Positions 23,290 through 33,950 of a DNA stretch of 64,000 nucleotides are shown here, in pieces (the first letter of the stretch is position 1; every line of letters starts with the position of its first letter). The notes beneath the pieces were generated by a model. The model was not told the DNA's origin. It did not search any database and saw only the letters and a list, made by a program, of their open reading frames with translations. Source of the DNA: Ectobius pallidus (Eukaryota > Arthropoda > Insecta > Blattodea > Ectobiidae); contig CAXKWD010000007.1 of assembly GCA_964059195.1 (NCBI GenBank), positions 155,915,269-155,979,268 on the forward strand. Direction: 5' to 3'. The translations under genes and the position numbers were made by a program.

Positions 23290-23745
23290 GACATGGTCGC
23301 TTACATAATCTGAGTGTGTTCGAAAACAGGGGACTTGGGAAATATGTAGGTCTAGAGATGGAAATGGGGACTGGAGAAAACTCCATAACGACGACTTCAT
23401 AACCTGTACTCGTCACCGGATATAGTAAGGATAATTAAATCACAGAGGATGAAATGGGCTGAACAAGTTGCGCGCATGGGGGAGGAAAGACATATCTCAA
23501 AAGATTTGACTGGGAGACCCGAAGAGAAAAGACCACTTGGAAGACCTAGACGTGGTGGGAGGACAATATTAGGATAGATTTAGGGGAAGTAAGATTTGCG
23601 AGGGATGCTAGGATAGAGTTAGCACAGAATTGGGTTGAATGGCGGGCTCAGGTAAGCGCGGCAATGAACCTTCGGGTTCCATAAAATTGATAATATTCCT
23701 TTAGCTTGCTTAGGAATTGTCTATTGTCATTGAGTAAGTAAGTCA
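23290..23745 (+). mobile_element. LINE-B 3' end, copy b
   Basis: Same C-terminal coding and 3' UTR as copy a: GAAAAGACCACTTGGAAGAC, then CAATGAACCTTCGGGTTCC, then CATTGAGTAAGTAAGT. The 5' side is cut at about 23290. Frameshifts break the reading. Confidence 0.8.
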
Positions 23746-24057
23746 TAATTATTATAAATAAGCATGAGGTCATGATACCATCTGGTGGTACAGAACCGAA
23801 ACTCGCGCCAAGAGGTCGTATCCTATTGGCAGTAGTGCCAGTTCCTCATTCCAGTGTTACCAACACAGATCACGTATTTGCAAGTAATTTGGCAAATCAC
23901 GGATCTTCCGACACTTGAAGACGTGAGGTAAAATCAGAGTAGATCGTGCAATTGCGATCGATCTCTGGATGAGTAAGAAGTGCCACCTACCAGACAAACT
24001 GGGCAGTGCATTGCCTTTAGTTCGCCTCGACTGCTGCTGCTTACTAACGTAAAACAA
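23746..24057. other. Unassigned sequence
   Basis: About 310 bases with slightly higher GC than the surroundings. No gene or repeat recognised. Confidence 0.35.
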
Positions 24058-24806
24058 ACCTCCGTGGCACTACATCCATTGAGGGACTAGGGAGGGCCGT
24101 GGAAAGAAAGCAAGGACCCCAGGGACAAATTTTCCCGGGCCCCCGTCAAATATTAAATTCACAACCTAACTCGTTCTTTATAATGTATGCAATAAAAAGA
24201 TTATGTAAAGATATTATATAATTATTAAGTGCCAGAAGGTACTTTATGCGATTGTTTGGGAGACAGGAGTGTCTGACTGTATGTCAGTCCGTGGTAACTC
24301 AAATACGCTTTATCGGACTTTCATAAAACTTGGTATACCATTTATAACGCCCATGGGAGGAAGCTTATTGATTTTGGACCAAATCGGTTAACTGATGCCG
24401 GACACGAAACGGAAAAATACATTAAAATGTTCTAATTATGAACAATTTTATCTGTATGATCCAGTTTAATCTTTTGAAAATTATCAAAAATCTTTCTGTT
24501 TCTACTTTTCAAAAATAGCAACTTTCCTTCAAGAATAATCCATTTAAGATTAACTGATTAATTCCGTGTCACCATTATATGACAGGACAATGCAGATAAA
24601 ATAAACACATAAACATAACTTAAGGTGTTTATTGACTTATAACCAATTTTATTTTAGAGTAAATTTAGAAAGTAAAAAATAAAACCTGGTCGACCGGGCC
24701 CCCTTTTGGGCCCGGGCCTGGGGCTGCAGCCCCGGCTGGGACTCTCGACGGGCCTGGGACTAGGCCTAACATCTGACCGCTGCGTCATCTATAGGAGCCT
24801 AATTTT
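24058..24806 (-). mobile_element. SINE-6 fragment split by a hAT insertion
   Basis: The sequences CCGTGGCACTACATCC...GGGACTAGG at left and CCTAACATCTGACCGCTGCG at right are adjacent in intact SINE-6 copies (55561-55640). Here they are separated by a 665-bp element and an 8-bp duplication. Confidence 0.75.
24092..24756. mobile_element. hAT-type MITE inside SINE-6, itself carrying an R1 piece
   Basis: It is flanked by a perfect 8-bp duplication, GGACTAGG (24084-24091 and 24757-24764). The ends GAGGGCCGTGG and CAGGCCCGTCG (reverse complement of the right) are imperfect inverted repeats. The right end has strong C/G palindromes (CCCGGGCC). R1 right-half sequence at 24228-24420 begins ATTAAGTGCCAGAAGG and interrupts it. 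Insertion order is SINE-6, then hAT, then R1. Confidence 0.78.
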
Positions 24807-24905
24807 TTGTGTGAAATAAACTGGTTGATATCGGCGTTACCTTCTATTTCGGTGGATATTTAGCGAAATAATTGTTTATACTACCGTATACTTCAGACAT
24901 ACTAG

Positions 24906-25274
24906 AGAAAACTGCATAACGACGAACTTCATAACCTGTACTCGTTACCGGATATAGTAAGGGTAATTAAATCACGGAGGTTGAAATGGGCTGGACATGT
25001 TGCACGCAAAGGGGAGGAAAGACATATCTAAAAAATATTGCCTGGGAGACCCGCAGGGAAAAGACCTATTGGAAGACCTAGGTGTAGGCGGGAGGACAAT
25101 ATTAGAATAGATTTAAGGAAGTAGGATTTGCGAGGGATGGTTGGATGGAGTTAGCACAGAATAGGGTTGAATGGTGGGCTCAGGTAAGCGCGGCAATGAA
25201 CCTTCGGGTTCCATAAAATAAATACTATTCCTTTAGCTTACTTAGGAATTGCCTTTTGCCATTGAGTAAGTAAG
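24906..25274 (+). mobile_element. LINE-B 3' end, copy c
   Basis: Same family tail as copy a, beginning ACTAGAGAAAACTGCATAAC and ending CATTGAGTAAGTAAG. It is truncated at the 5' side. A 50-base block right after it (to about 25330) recurs inverted at 46137-46200 (GATAAACGCGAAATTT). Confidence 0.78.
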
Positions 25275-25335
25275 CAAATATAGCCAAGGAAAACTGTTTT
25301 GCAAAATTTCGCGTTTATCACTGTTACTAAAAATC

Positions 25336-25530
25336 TTCTACCATAGGCAGATAGCAGGATTGGGAGCATGTGTTAAAGATGCCTCCTCCCACGATTTTTC
25401 TTGATGGTTTTATTGATCAAGTAACTCCCCCAGTTGCTGTCAAGATGGTGAGTGCATCCCGTTCCACATCTTAGAAAAATCCGTTGAGGTACAGAGGATC
25501 GAACCCAGTTCTGCGGATCCATAAGTCTGA
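25336..25530 (-). mobile_element. SINE-6, partial copy
   Basis: CCATAGGCAGATAGCAGGAT, ATCAAGTAACTCC and GAGGATCGAACCCAG match the SINE-6 copies at 48790-49050 and 55560-55850. The tRNA-like head (B box reversed, GGATCGAACCC) is at the right end. Confidence 0.7.
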
Positions 25531-26099
25531 AATAAAAAAAAATACAACACCACAATATTGTAACGTACTGATAGCTTATGATTTGTTTCCATTGTAGACT
25601 CTCTTATAAATATTCGTCCTTCACCAATTCATCTCTGACCTCGTCATCTTCTATGGCCACCGAACTAATGAAACCATATAGTAAAGTGTAAACAAACGTA
25701 TTTTCTGTATTCTACCCAGTAATATGGGATACGGCTGAGGGACTCCGGGTTAATTATGGTCAAATAACTAAAATAATAATAATAATAATATTAATTTAAT
25801 AATAATATACTTTTTATTAAAATGTTCGTCAATGAGTACACTACTCAAAGTAGTTAAATAACTTTTAAGTAACTAATTTTAGAATTTCAGATCAAGTTAA
25901 AGTCCGCAGTTCGGAATTTTTATGTGAAATATGGCAAGTGATATAAGCAAATTATCATTAGGCCTACGGTACTTTTAAAAATCTTCAAAAAAGCTATAAT
26001 CGCATGTAATGTCCAACAGAGACAGTAATCTGTGGTTCATGAATGCTTGAGTGTTAAGTGTACAATAACAACGGAAGCACGGTCACAAAAATCACTAAT
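25531..26099. other. AT-rich sequence with a short (TAA)n run
   Basis: A short trinucleotide run lies at 25772-25790. No gene is seen. Confidence 0.4.
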
Positions 26100-26305
26100 T
26101 AGTGTGCCTCACAGTACTGCATATGACATAACTTGTCTGTCTGAGAGGTAGACCATTAGGACAATCAGTCATAGGAGAGAGGTTCCATTTGGCGCTGTGA
26201 ATTGAACTCCGGCTTAGCTCAGTTGGTAGAGCATTAGCGCGAATAGCCAAAGGTCGTAGGTTCAAGTCCCAGTGCCGAGGAATTTTTCTCCTGTAATATT
26301 CTCAT
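26100..26305 (+). mobile_element. SINE-5 with tRNA-like head
   Basis: 26213-26284 folds partly like a tRNA: D arm GCTCAGTTGGTAGAGC, then a B box GGTTCAAGTCC. The anticodon loop would read GCGAATA, with C instead of U at position 33. The acceptor stem has mismatches. The same sequence with the same leader (AGGAGAGAGGTTCCAT and TGTGAATTGAACTCCGG) recurs inverted at 31590-31740 and partly at 31741-31850. It is therefore a dispersed SINE and not a working tRNA gene. Confidence 0.65.
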
Positions 26306-26911
26306 TATTTACAGTTTAAGTTTATTCCCGCAAAGCTGTGCTGCCTTCCAATCAAATCCTGCATAATATTGACCCTAGGACCGCTTGAAGCTGGAAGTCG
26401 AAAATACATAACAAAAGAAGTTAATGTTAAATCAAAATCATTCTGTCACCACCCCATTAAAATGTTCAACTGACTGATCGCTAAGTCATTGGTAATTGAA
26501 ATTCTATAAGCGGACAGTTCCAATTTGCATAGACAAAATAGTTTCTTCTTCTATTTAATTATTAGAGATACCTTTAAAGTGCTTTGAAGCACTGGAAATG
26601 GTCTGTTGTAGAATGTATTCCCGTGCTATATTCCCCATGCACTGTAATGGGTGGTATTTCTGTATCAACCATCTGTTTCCGGAGCGATTCCAGCAAACTG
26701 GGGAGCGGGGTGCTTTGAATGCGTATCCGATGTATCACTTCCGGGCACACTCCACTTCTTCGCTCCACAAATTGCTTCCCTTCCACGTTTAATGACTTTT
26801 ATTCATAATCGATCTGCTCTCCTGAATTGGAAAATTCTTTCATTGCCAAGTCATTCGTTACTTTTTAAAATTCTGAGTGTAAGAGGCCTAATAGGTCAGT
26901 TTTACGTTATG
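26306..26911. other. Unassigned intronic sequence
   Basis: Short open frames on both strands around 26574-26800 have no recognised domain or splice support. I see no repeat that I can name. Confidence 0.3.
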
Positions 26912-27168
26912 TATGAGCCCCTTAAAGCCCAAGTGGTGTAACTCACATTACTGCTGTTCTGAAATAGCCTATTTAAGGTTTTAGCTGTCACCAAGTAGAT
27001 GGCTTTATGGACAGCATAAAATTGTGCTCCTGCCTACAGGGTTGCTATGCAAGTTATGACTTACACCATTTGCGCTATTAATAGAAGAACACTTTCTGAA
27101 TAGGATCCTGACCATAACTAAAAAAAAAAAAACTGGAGTTACACCACTTGGGCTTTAAGGGGATCATA
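26912..27168. mobile_element. MITE with 27-bp perfect inverted ends
   Basis: CCCCTTAAAGCCCAAGTGGT (the first 20 of 27 matching bases) begins at 26918 and its exact mirror ends at 27162. The match extends outward with one mismatch to TATGA/TCATA. TA on both sides would fit a Tc1/mariner-type insertion. The length is about 250 bp with no coding sequence. Confidence 0.8.
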
Positions 27169-27329
27169 TTCAGGCTGGAAGGAGTATATTTTTAACAGCA
27201 AGTATAAATAAGATAAGAAGTTCGTCATTAATTTTGTAACGCTAAGTTCTAAAAATGTCACACAAAAATCGTGTTAATATTTTAATTTTTTGCTAGAGGG
27301 AGATAGATTTCAATTTTTACTTCCTGTGC

Positions 27330-27990
27330 CCCTACATGGGTACTATAGGTAGAGGAAGTATTGTTTTCGACCCCCAAATTCGAAGTTGAGTTTTTAACGT
27401 AATTACACGTTACATATTCCAAAAATACTATTTTCGGAAACATGTTTGTGTATGTGTCAGTGTGTGTGTGTGTGTGTGTGTGTCCTTTGTGGATGTATGT
27501 GAACAGTCTAGCTCCAGAACGGAAAATCGTATGAAAACAAAATTTTGTATTTACGTCAGGTACCTTCTGAAGATGTGGCACGAAGATTGGCGACAAGTTT
27601 CTCTTATTTTTAAGGGGACTTTAAATGAAATTTTCGTTTTTCGCGATTTCCTCGAAAATGGCTCCAACGATTTTCTTTTAATCTTGCACATGGGTTGCTT
27701 TTACTTAAGAGCTAAAACTTTTATTTGAAACATTTTTTCGAAAAATTCTCTGAAGGGTAGTTATAAGCCACCCACTTTGAATATGGGGTCTTTTGTATCG
27801 GATAATCATACCTTTTGGGGTTGTGACACGAAGATTGACGATTATTTTCTCATATTTTAAAGGGGACTTTACATTAAAAAAAAATTGTTTGTTGCGATTT
27901 TCTCGAAAACGGCTCCGTACTAAGAGGCTAACTGTTATTTGGGCAGAGGACGTATGTGAATTTCACATCAGATTTTATTAAAAAATTTAA
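27330..27990 (+). repeat. R2 repeat, longest copy
   Basis: It begins with the inverted-repeat end GAGGAAGTATTG and runs through a (TG)n tract at 27457-27482, AGGTACCTTCTGAAGATG, CGAAGATTGGCGACAAG and GAAGGGTAGTTATAAGCC. From 27780 a second, partial repeat of the same blocks follows (TTGACGATTATTTTCTC, TTTTCTCGAAAACGGCTCC), so two units are joined head to tail. Reading frames in it are not genes. Confidence 0.65.
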
Positions 27991-28608
27991 TTAATACCTC
28001 AGACACAAATTGAGATATTAAACCCAAATTTGAAATTAATTTCTGTTCAGGTATTGTTAAGTGTGTCAAATTTCGAGTTTTTAGCGCACTTAGTTTGGAA
28101 AATCACAATCAATGCTTCGGTCACCTCTTAAGGGTTAATAAATGCCCTATGACTGGTATTCTCAAGCATGTTACGCCAGACGTTGTAAATATTGCTCCAG
28201 ACATTGCATTTAGTGGTAGAATGGTACCAATTTTCGCATGTGGACCGGTTTTGCAGACCGGTTGGGCATAGTGGCCGCGCCTGTAGCGAGAAGACTGCCC
28301 CTCATTGCGCAGGCGTTAGCAACTTGAGGTTCCTCAGGGGTCACAGCTTCATTCCATTCATTTGAGACCTTTAATTCTCAGCATACGCTTTTAAATCGCC
28401 AATACTTTCCCATCCGTTTATCGTTATAATTAAGCCCCGGAAGTTTATGTGAAAATCATATTTTTAATAATGCATCTAGTGTTAAACTGTAAAAAATTGA
28501 TGGTTTTTGTTTGCATATTGTTACATATTTTTGTTGGTTTTGCGATAATGCATCATATTTTCTTGATATTAAAATGCATGTGCATATTTTATTAATTTGT
28601 CACAATTT
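27991..28608. other. Unassigned sequence
   Basis: AT-rich, with a GC-richer block at 28255-28345. No gene is recognised. Confidence 0.35.
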
Positions 28609-28613
28609 ATAAC

Positions 28614-28620
<7 letters not shown>

Positions 28621-28668
<48 letters not shown>

Positions 28669-29171
28669 TAGGCGTAACCAGGCCGACCATATGGGGGGGG
28701 TTATAACATCTGGGGGTAACCCCCAGGAAGAGGGTGGTCCGGGGGCCCTCCCCCGGAAAATTTTAAAAATTAAGATGCAAAATAATGAGTTTTAAGCTTC
28801 CGGGGGTCCTCCCCCGGAAAATTAAAAAAAAATTAAGACGCAAAATAACGAGTTTTAAGCTTCCCACGCTTTATACTTGTATTAAGTAATTTATGGGCAG
28901 ACTTAAGAAAATTATACAATTTTCCCTTTTTTAATCAATGGGGGGGGGGTTCAAACCCCCAAACCCCCCCCCCCTCGGTACGCCTATGCTCTCACACACA
29001 CATCCTATGCCCCCATGTTGGGGCGAAGGGCCTCCAAGTGGAAGTTTCTGTTTACCGATGTGAATTTTGTTACGCTTATTTTCCTAGAGAGGGCAGAGGG
29101 ACAGGTGGTAAGCCCATCGCCCCTTAACCCCCCTCCGGAAACTAAGGTATTACTTGGACGTGAAAGGGCCG
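28621..29171 (-). mobile_element. SINE-1, 5'-truncated, with 12-bp TSD and a nested element
   Basis: It is flanked by ATAACTCTGACT at 28609-28620 and 29172-29183, an exact 12-bp target-site duplication. The tail is (CT)20 followed by (CA)n at the left; the body at 28995-29171 has GGCGAAGGGCCTCCAA and AGGGACAGGTGGTAAGCCCA. The tRNA head is missing. The G-rich hAT-type element at 28667-28988 sits in its tail. Confidence 0.85.
28667..28988 (-). mobile_element. G-rich hAT-type MITE, copy 2
   Basis: The ends CATAGGCGTAACCAGG (left) and CATAGGCGTACCGAGG (reverse complement of the right) match the element at 300-559 in opposite orientation. It sits inside the microsatellite tail of a SINE, so its own TSD cannot be told from the CA repeat. 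A 61-63-base unit is tandemly duplicated inside (about 28740-28863). Confidence 0.78.
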
Positions 29172-29183
29172 ATAACTCTGACT

Positions 29184-29734
29184 AGATTTTAAATTTTGTG
29201 CATAATTTATATTAATTCAAACATTTACAGCATATTTGACTAAGTGAATGTTTTGAGAACAGTCTGTACAATATTTGACGGTACATAGAATAATATTTTC
29301 GGAACTGATTGCATAATATTGACATGACGTTTCACTTCGTTAGTTTTCAATTTACTAAAATCTGTTCCTTTGACCTTGTTTCTTAAAAAGATTCGTAATG
29401 TAATTTATACAACTTCTACTTTTTTTTTTGTAATTTATGTTGTAATTCAGTTAACAAGAGAATGTAAGTGTTAAAATTATTTAAATGACAGAGTATACTT
29501 CATAGGTTCCGTAGCATATTTAACAATTTTTTTAGCATGTTTGCATTTCGACATTTTATAGTGCGTTAACTTCGGCCCTTTGTCATATTCTATTATCTAT
29601 TCATTCTTATTTAACTTAAAAAAATTAACATAAAACTTTTTTTTATTTCATATGATACACTGACATAACTCTTTCTCTACCCTTAACCGTAAGCAATATA
29701 AAATATAACTTTCTCACTTCAAATCAAATCAGGT
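29184..29734. other. AT-rich sequence
   Basis: No gene or repeat recognised in about 550 bases. Confidence 0.4.
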
Positions 29735-30262
29735 AAATTGATGTAACAAAGTGCCAGAATGTTTTTGTTTAATCAGTGATAATTGCAATTGTGGTATGCA
29801 AAAAATTAGTTATTTTTAATCGATTTCCGAGTTAAGCTCCGATCGATTCATTAAGTAAGGGCTTACGGAAGAACAAAGGTCTAGTTTGATAAGTATATGT
29901 GAAGGCATATGTGGGTAGTGTTATTTGTCAAAGCTAACTGTATTGCAACTTCCAAAGCCATATATGAACACTGTAAAACAATATGTTGGCATGAGAACTG
30001 ATTTGCATTTGATAAATTCTGTATAATATATTACTATAAAATAGGCACTAAATTGGTGAATACTTCGGTACCGGTCAACCGATTTGGTCCAAAATCAATA
30101 GGATTCTTGCCATGGACGTTATAAATTAGTATACCAAGTTTCATGAAAATCCGATAAAGCGTATTTGAGTTATCGTGCGTGCAGACACACGGACAAACGC
30201 ACAGACATTTTCCTGTCCACCACACAATCTCAGAAAGTACCATTCTGACACTTAACAATTCT
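29735..30262 (-). repeat. R1 repeat, fullest uninterrupted copy
   Basis: The left end is ACAAAGTGCCAGAATG; the right end (reverse complement) is TTAAGTGCCAGAATGGTAC. The shared AAGTGCCAGAATG forms 13-bp inverted ends, so R1 is likely a DNA-transposon derivative. Internal order: TTTAATCAGTGATAAT, CGATTTCCGAGTTAAGC, GCAACTTCCAAAGCC, then CAACCGATTTGGTCC. The TSD is not clear, and similarity to other copies continues a little beyond the left end (AAATCAGGTAAA). Confidence 0.7.
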
Positions 30263-30289
30263 GATATAGAATAAGAGGCCGCTTTCTAG

Positions 30290-30765
30290 TTGTATGCAAC
30301 TGTACTCCTCGCCAGGCAAGACTTAAAAGCCTGGCGTTATACAAAACATGGCTGACTTATAACTACTCTTCAGAGAATAATTTTTACAAAAAATGTATCA
30401 AATAAAAGTTTGTCCCTTGGTATAAGAACCTCATGTATAGCCGTTAGAGCCGCCCCTAAAAAAAATGTGAAAAATGAAATTATCTTCATAAAAATAGTAA
30501 CAAAAGTGAGATAAATCGTTGCCAAACTTCGTGTCATATCCCCAAAAGGTATCTAACCTAAGTATAAAATTTCGCTGATTATACTGCTCGCTTTCCACCG
30601 ATGGGACCTGGGATCGAATCTCGGTGGATCCATGTAGATTTTTTTTGGTGGACAAAATGGGATCGCTCCAGGCTTTCTCGGGGTGCTCTTTTCTCCCTGC
30701 CATATATTATTCCATAGTTGTTCCATTCTGTCATTTATCATAATATGACCACTTGATTGCAATAA
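30290..30765 (-). repeat. R2 fragment followed by a tRNA-like remnant
   Basis: 30330-30560 is R2 on the minus strand (ATAACTACTCTTCAGAGAA, then a divergent match). 30583-30635 reads TTTCCACCGATGGGACC then GGATCGAATCTCGG on the + strand, the 3' half of a tRNA-like head. The same remnant occurs at 32370-32425, again touching R2. Confidence 0.5.
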
Positions 30766-30784
30766 TAGCTATTTATGTATCAAG

Positions 30785-31560
30785 TACGCAAAATAATGCT
30801 TTAGCGGACGAATCTAGTATAGCAGCCGAGGCGAAAGCCGAGGCTGAAATACTGGATGAGTCCGCTAAAGTTTTTGCGTACGTGGTGCATACAATATTTT
30901 TTAGTGATAGCTCTCTAAATTATATGAAATGAAACAAAAATACCGTATATAATTAATTATAATGAAAGGCAGTCAACCATATTCTCAAGGCTGAGTCGCT
31001 GATTTGTAAACAATAATAAATACGAACTAGTATTTATGAAAAGCTTGTGAAAATATTAATTATAATCCCGAGGAAATTTCACTCCATGTCAAAAACATTG
31101 AATTGGAGCTGGTGCCAGCAACATCACGGCAGAAGGAATAGGGAATATATTGCAATTAAATGCTGGTGCATCCATGTAAGCTATGTGAACGAAGATGTGA
31201 AAAGTTGTTGGCTTATATTTGTTGTCATGTGATGAAGTGGGCTACCGTGTTTTGCGAAATATCCTGGTAAAGTTTCTGATTATCATAAAGAAACGTGTTG
31301 GCTTAAATTTGTTGTTTTATGACCAATTATATGCGTAAATCCATGTTAAAGTTGGTGTGACTGGTCAATGCCGTCTGGGTTTTGTTTATAGATTGCCATG
31401 ACGACTTTAAAGGACAAGGCCGCTAAAATTGCATTTTGAATGCAGTTTGAATGCACTTTTATGCAATTTTAGCGGCCTTGTCCTTTAAAGTGCAGCTTTT
31501 CGGCGTGTTACCAGTCCGATAAGCAGCTGTTTTAGAGAGCGTGTACTAAAAAATAAATTA
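30785..31560. mobile_element. Palindrome-rich element
   Basis: The left part has mirrored GTACGCAAAA / TTTTGCGTAC around a CGAGGCGAAAGCCGAGG core (30785-30886). TTTTTTAGTGATAGCTCTCT at about 30898 is mirrored by AGAGAGCGTGTACTAAAAAA at about 31533. A perfect 30-bp stem lies at 31404-31491. Together these suggest one or two nested foldback elements; exact borders are unresolved. Confidence 0.5.
31404..31491. repeat. Perfect 30-bp inverted repeat with 28-base loop
   Basis: 31404-31433 begins ACTTTAAAGGACAAGGCCGC and is matched base for base by the reverse complement at 31462-31491. The loop contains a short direct repeat (TTTGAATGCA). Perfect pairing over 30 bases suggests recent origin or maintained symmetry. 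Confidence 0.85.
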
Positions 31561-31589
31561 TTACTAAGCCATTAAGAATATTATAGGAA

Positions 31590-31850
31590 AAAAAATCCTC
31601 CGACACTGGGACTTGAACCCAGGACATTTGGGTAATCGCGCCAATGCTCTACCAACTGAGCTAAGCCGGAGTTCAATTCACAGCGCCAGATGGAACCTCT
31701 CTCCTATGACTGATTGCCCGAAAGATCTACCTCACAGACAGACAAGTATATGCAGTTGGTAGGCCATTGGCGCGAATAGCCAAAGGTCCTGGGTTCAAGT
31801 CCCAATGTCGGAGGAATTTTTCTCCTATAATATTCTCATGTAATGTCCAA
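31590..31850 (-). mobile_element. SINE-5 inverted pair
   Basis: 31597-31740 is SINE-5 on the minus strand. Its tRNA-like head has a 7-bp acceptor stem, CTCCGGC with GTCGGAG, which pairs well with one G-T. 31745-31830 is a partial + strand copy starting CAGTTGGTAG. The two face each other around AGACAGACAAGTATATG. Confidence 0.65.
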
Positions 31851-32369
31851 CAGAGACAATGCTTATATATGAATGCTTATATAAGCCATTAAGAGTACAT
31901 AAGTTCTTGTATTTTGATGTGTGAGTTAGGAAGCTGAAAACAGATTAAATATTTAAGAAACGTTTGATAATTAATTTAATAATTTAATAAATTCATGCGA
32001 AACACTAAAACTGTCACGAAAATCAGATTGGGTGATTTTACGAAAAAAGGCAACCTAGTTGGAATGAGGGGGCATGTACATAGATCAGTGTTGCACAGAA
32101 GTGACATGGAGTGTGTAGGAGTGAGTGGAGAACAATACCAGTCAGTGTTAAGTGTCGAGTGCGGGGGAAGAGAAACCGATCCGAGGAAACTGCAAGTAAA
32201 CATCCAGCATTGCGTTACTCGCTGAGTTTTGTATGATTGAATCGGTTTTATTTTTTAGAAATCACATAAATCACGAAATGCAGAGTATTGGGGAAACACA
32301 CACACACAATCTGATGTGAAATTTACATAATTTCCTTTGCCCAAATCAAAGTTAGCCTCTTCTGTTGAT
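31851..32369. other. Unassigned sequence with a GC-richer block
   Basis: 31995-32225 is less AT-rich than its surroundings and open for about 75 codons on each strand. No domain, no credible start and no splice pair that I trust. Confidence 0.3.
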
Positions 32370-32745
32370 TGGACTGCTTGCTTTCCACCGATGGGACCCG
32401 AGTTCGAATCTCGGTGGATCCATTTTTCAAGAAAATCGTGCCTACGAAATTTTCTTAATGTAAAGTCCCCTTAAAAATAAGAAAAACTTGTCGCCAATCT
32501 TCGCCATCATCAGAAGGTACCTGACCCAAATACAAAATTTTGTTTTCATACGATTTTCTGTTCTGGAGCTAGACTGTTCACTGACATCCATACAGACAGA
32601 CAAACATACATGTTTCCGAAAATTGTATTTTTCGATTCAGGGCGCCTCAAAACGTGTATTTATGTTAAAAACTCAACTTCGAATTTGGGGGTCGAAAACA
32701 ATACTTCCTCCACCTATAGTACTTATGCAGAGGAAGTAAAAACCC
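32370..32745 (-). repeat. tRNA-like remnant joined to R2
   Basis: 32382-32425 is the + strand tRNA-like half (GGGACCCGAGTTCGAATCTC). 32430-32745 is R2 on the minus strand, ending with the inverted-repeat tail ACAATACTTCCTCCACC / GCAGAGGAAGTA. This end resembles the start of the copy at 27330. Confidence 0.6.
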
Positions 32746-33215
32746 GTTGAAACAAAATTCATGAGTTAAGAATTCGAATATTTGAATTGGGAACGTTACG
32801 AAGAACATGAATAGTTCTGTATGCAAAAGAATATTTTTTTAAAATAGAATATGAATCAGTATTCATGTTTTATTCATGAGGTTTCTCAAAATCATGTACA
32901 AATTTAAGAAATAAATATTTTTATCACCAAAAAGGTAGCATTCGGGAATTCCCGGCCAATTTGACTTGGTTTTCTCCTTGGTTTCACCAGTCGTAAAGGA
33001 ATGCTGAATTGGATTGTTACTTATCATAACTCGTCCCTGCTATTTCATCCCGGTTTACTCATCATTAAAATTGACCATCAGTTGAAATTAACAGAAAAAC
33101 ATAATCCACCGACAAATTATCGCGAGGTGCACATCAATGGTTCCATGGTCTACTCTACTGGTATACACACAGAAGGCGAACTCCTAAAATGTGGAATCGT
33201 TTTTTAAATTTTGAA
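32746..33215. other. AT-rich sequence
   Basis: About 470 bases with no gene or named repeat. Confidence 0.4.
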
Positions 33216-33226
33216 ATATACAAATG

Positions 33227-33680
33227 GTCCACCGCTGTGGCTCAGAGGATGCGTTCGTTCCTCTCATGCAGCGGGCCCGCGTTCGATTCCTGGTCGGGAC
33301 AAGTTCCCTAGGTGGGGTTTTTCCGCGGGTTTTCCTCACCTGTGAGACAAATTTCAGGTAACTTTAGGTCCTTGTGGTCCCCGGATATCATCTGGCCATC
33401 ATTATCATTTTCATCCCATCCTCGCCTTGTTTGGAGTGAGTGTGTATGTGTGAATGGTGTGTCTCGTCCTATGTGTTCGTGTTGTCTCGGAGGTGGCCCC
33501 GGCATTGGGGTGATCACTCATCCGGGGAGGCCCTCCATGTCCTTATCTGGTCAAAAAATTATGTATGTGATCCAAAGATAATCCCTCTCCCGACAGGTCG
33601 CGGCCCTGTAAGGCCCGGGCGGCTTTTGTCGCTTAAATCCTAAAAGGGAGAGGTAAAACTACGATAAAGAAAGAAAAAAT
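33227..33680 (+). mobile_element. SINE-2, full length
   Basis: The tRNA-like head is CCACCGCTGTGGCTCAGAGG with B box GTTCGATTCC. The body has CATCTGGCCATCATTATC, GTTGTCTCGGAGGTGGCC and CTCTCCCGACAGGTCGC, and a short A-rich tail. It is flanked by ATATACAAATG at 33216-33226 and 33681-33691, an exact 11-bp target-site duplication. Other copies: 34850-35865 (split), 49116-49542 and 58483-59190 (split). Confidence 0.9.
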
Positions 33681-33691
33681 ATATACAAATG

Positions 33692-33950
33692 AAATGGCAG
33701 GGTATGGACTGTATGTATACTGCAGGTCATGGGTTCCAGTACGTATATTATAAAATCGTTAGGTTTTCTGTTTAGTACGAGTTTTACCCTAGTAAGAAAG
33801 GAATATTTATGTAAGCAGCTAATATCTGAAGGGAAGTAATGAAGCTGTACAGCTTTTGAAAGTAAAAAATGTAAGGGACGCAAACGTGTTATAAGAAAAC
33901 TGAGAGTTGCAGCGCTTAGCACAATTGCATTTGTGTGAATGTACACCCAC
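33692..33950. other. AT-rich sequence
   Basis: No gene is seen. It would be the intron downstream of the candidate minus-strand exon that follows. Confidence 0.35.

Noticed and set aside
26213..26284. tRNA gene, Phe-like anticodon GAA
   Set aside because: Acceptor-stem mismatches, C instead of U33, and two further copies with the same non-tRNA leader at 31590-31850 show it is a SINE head.
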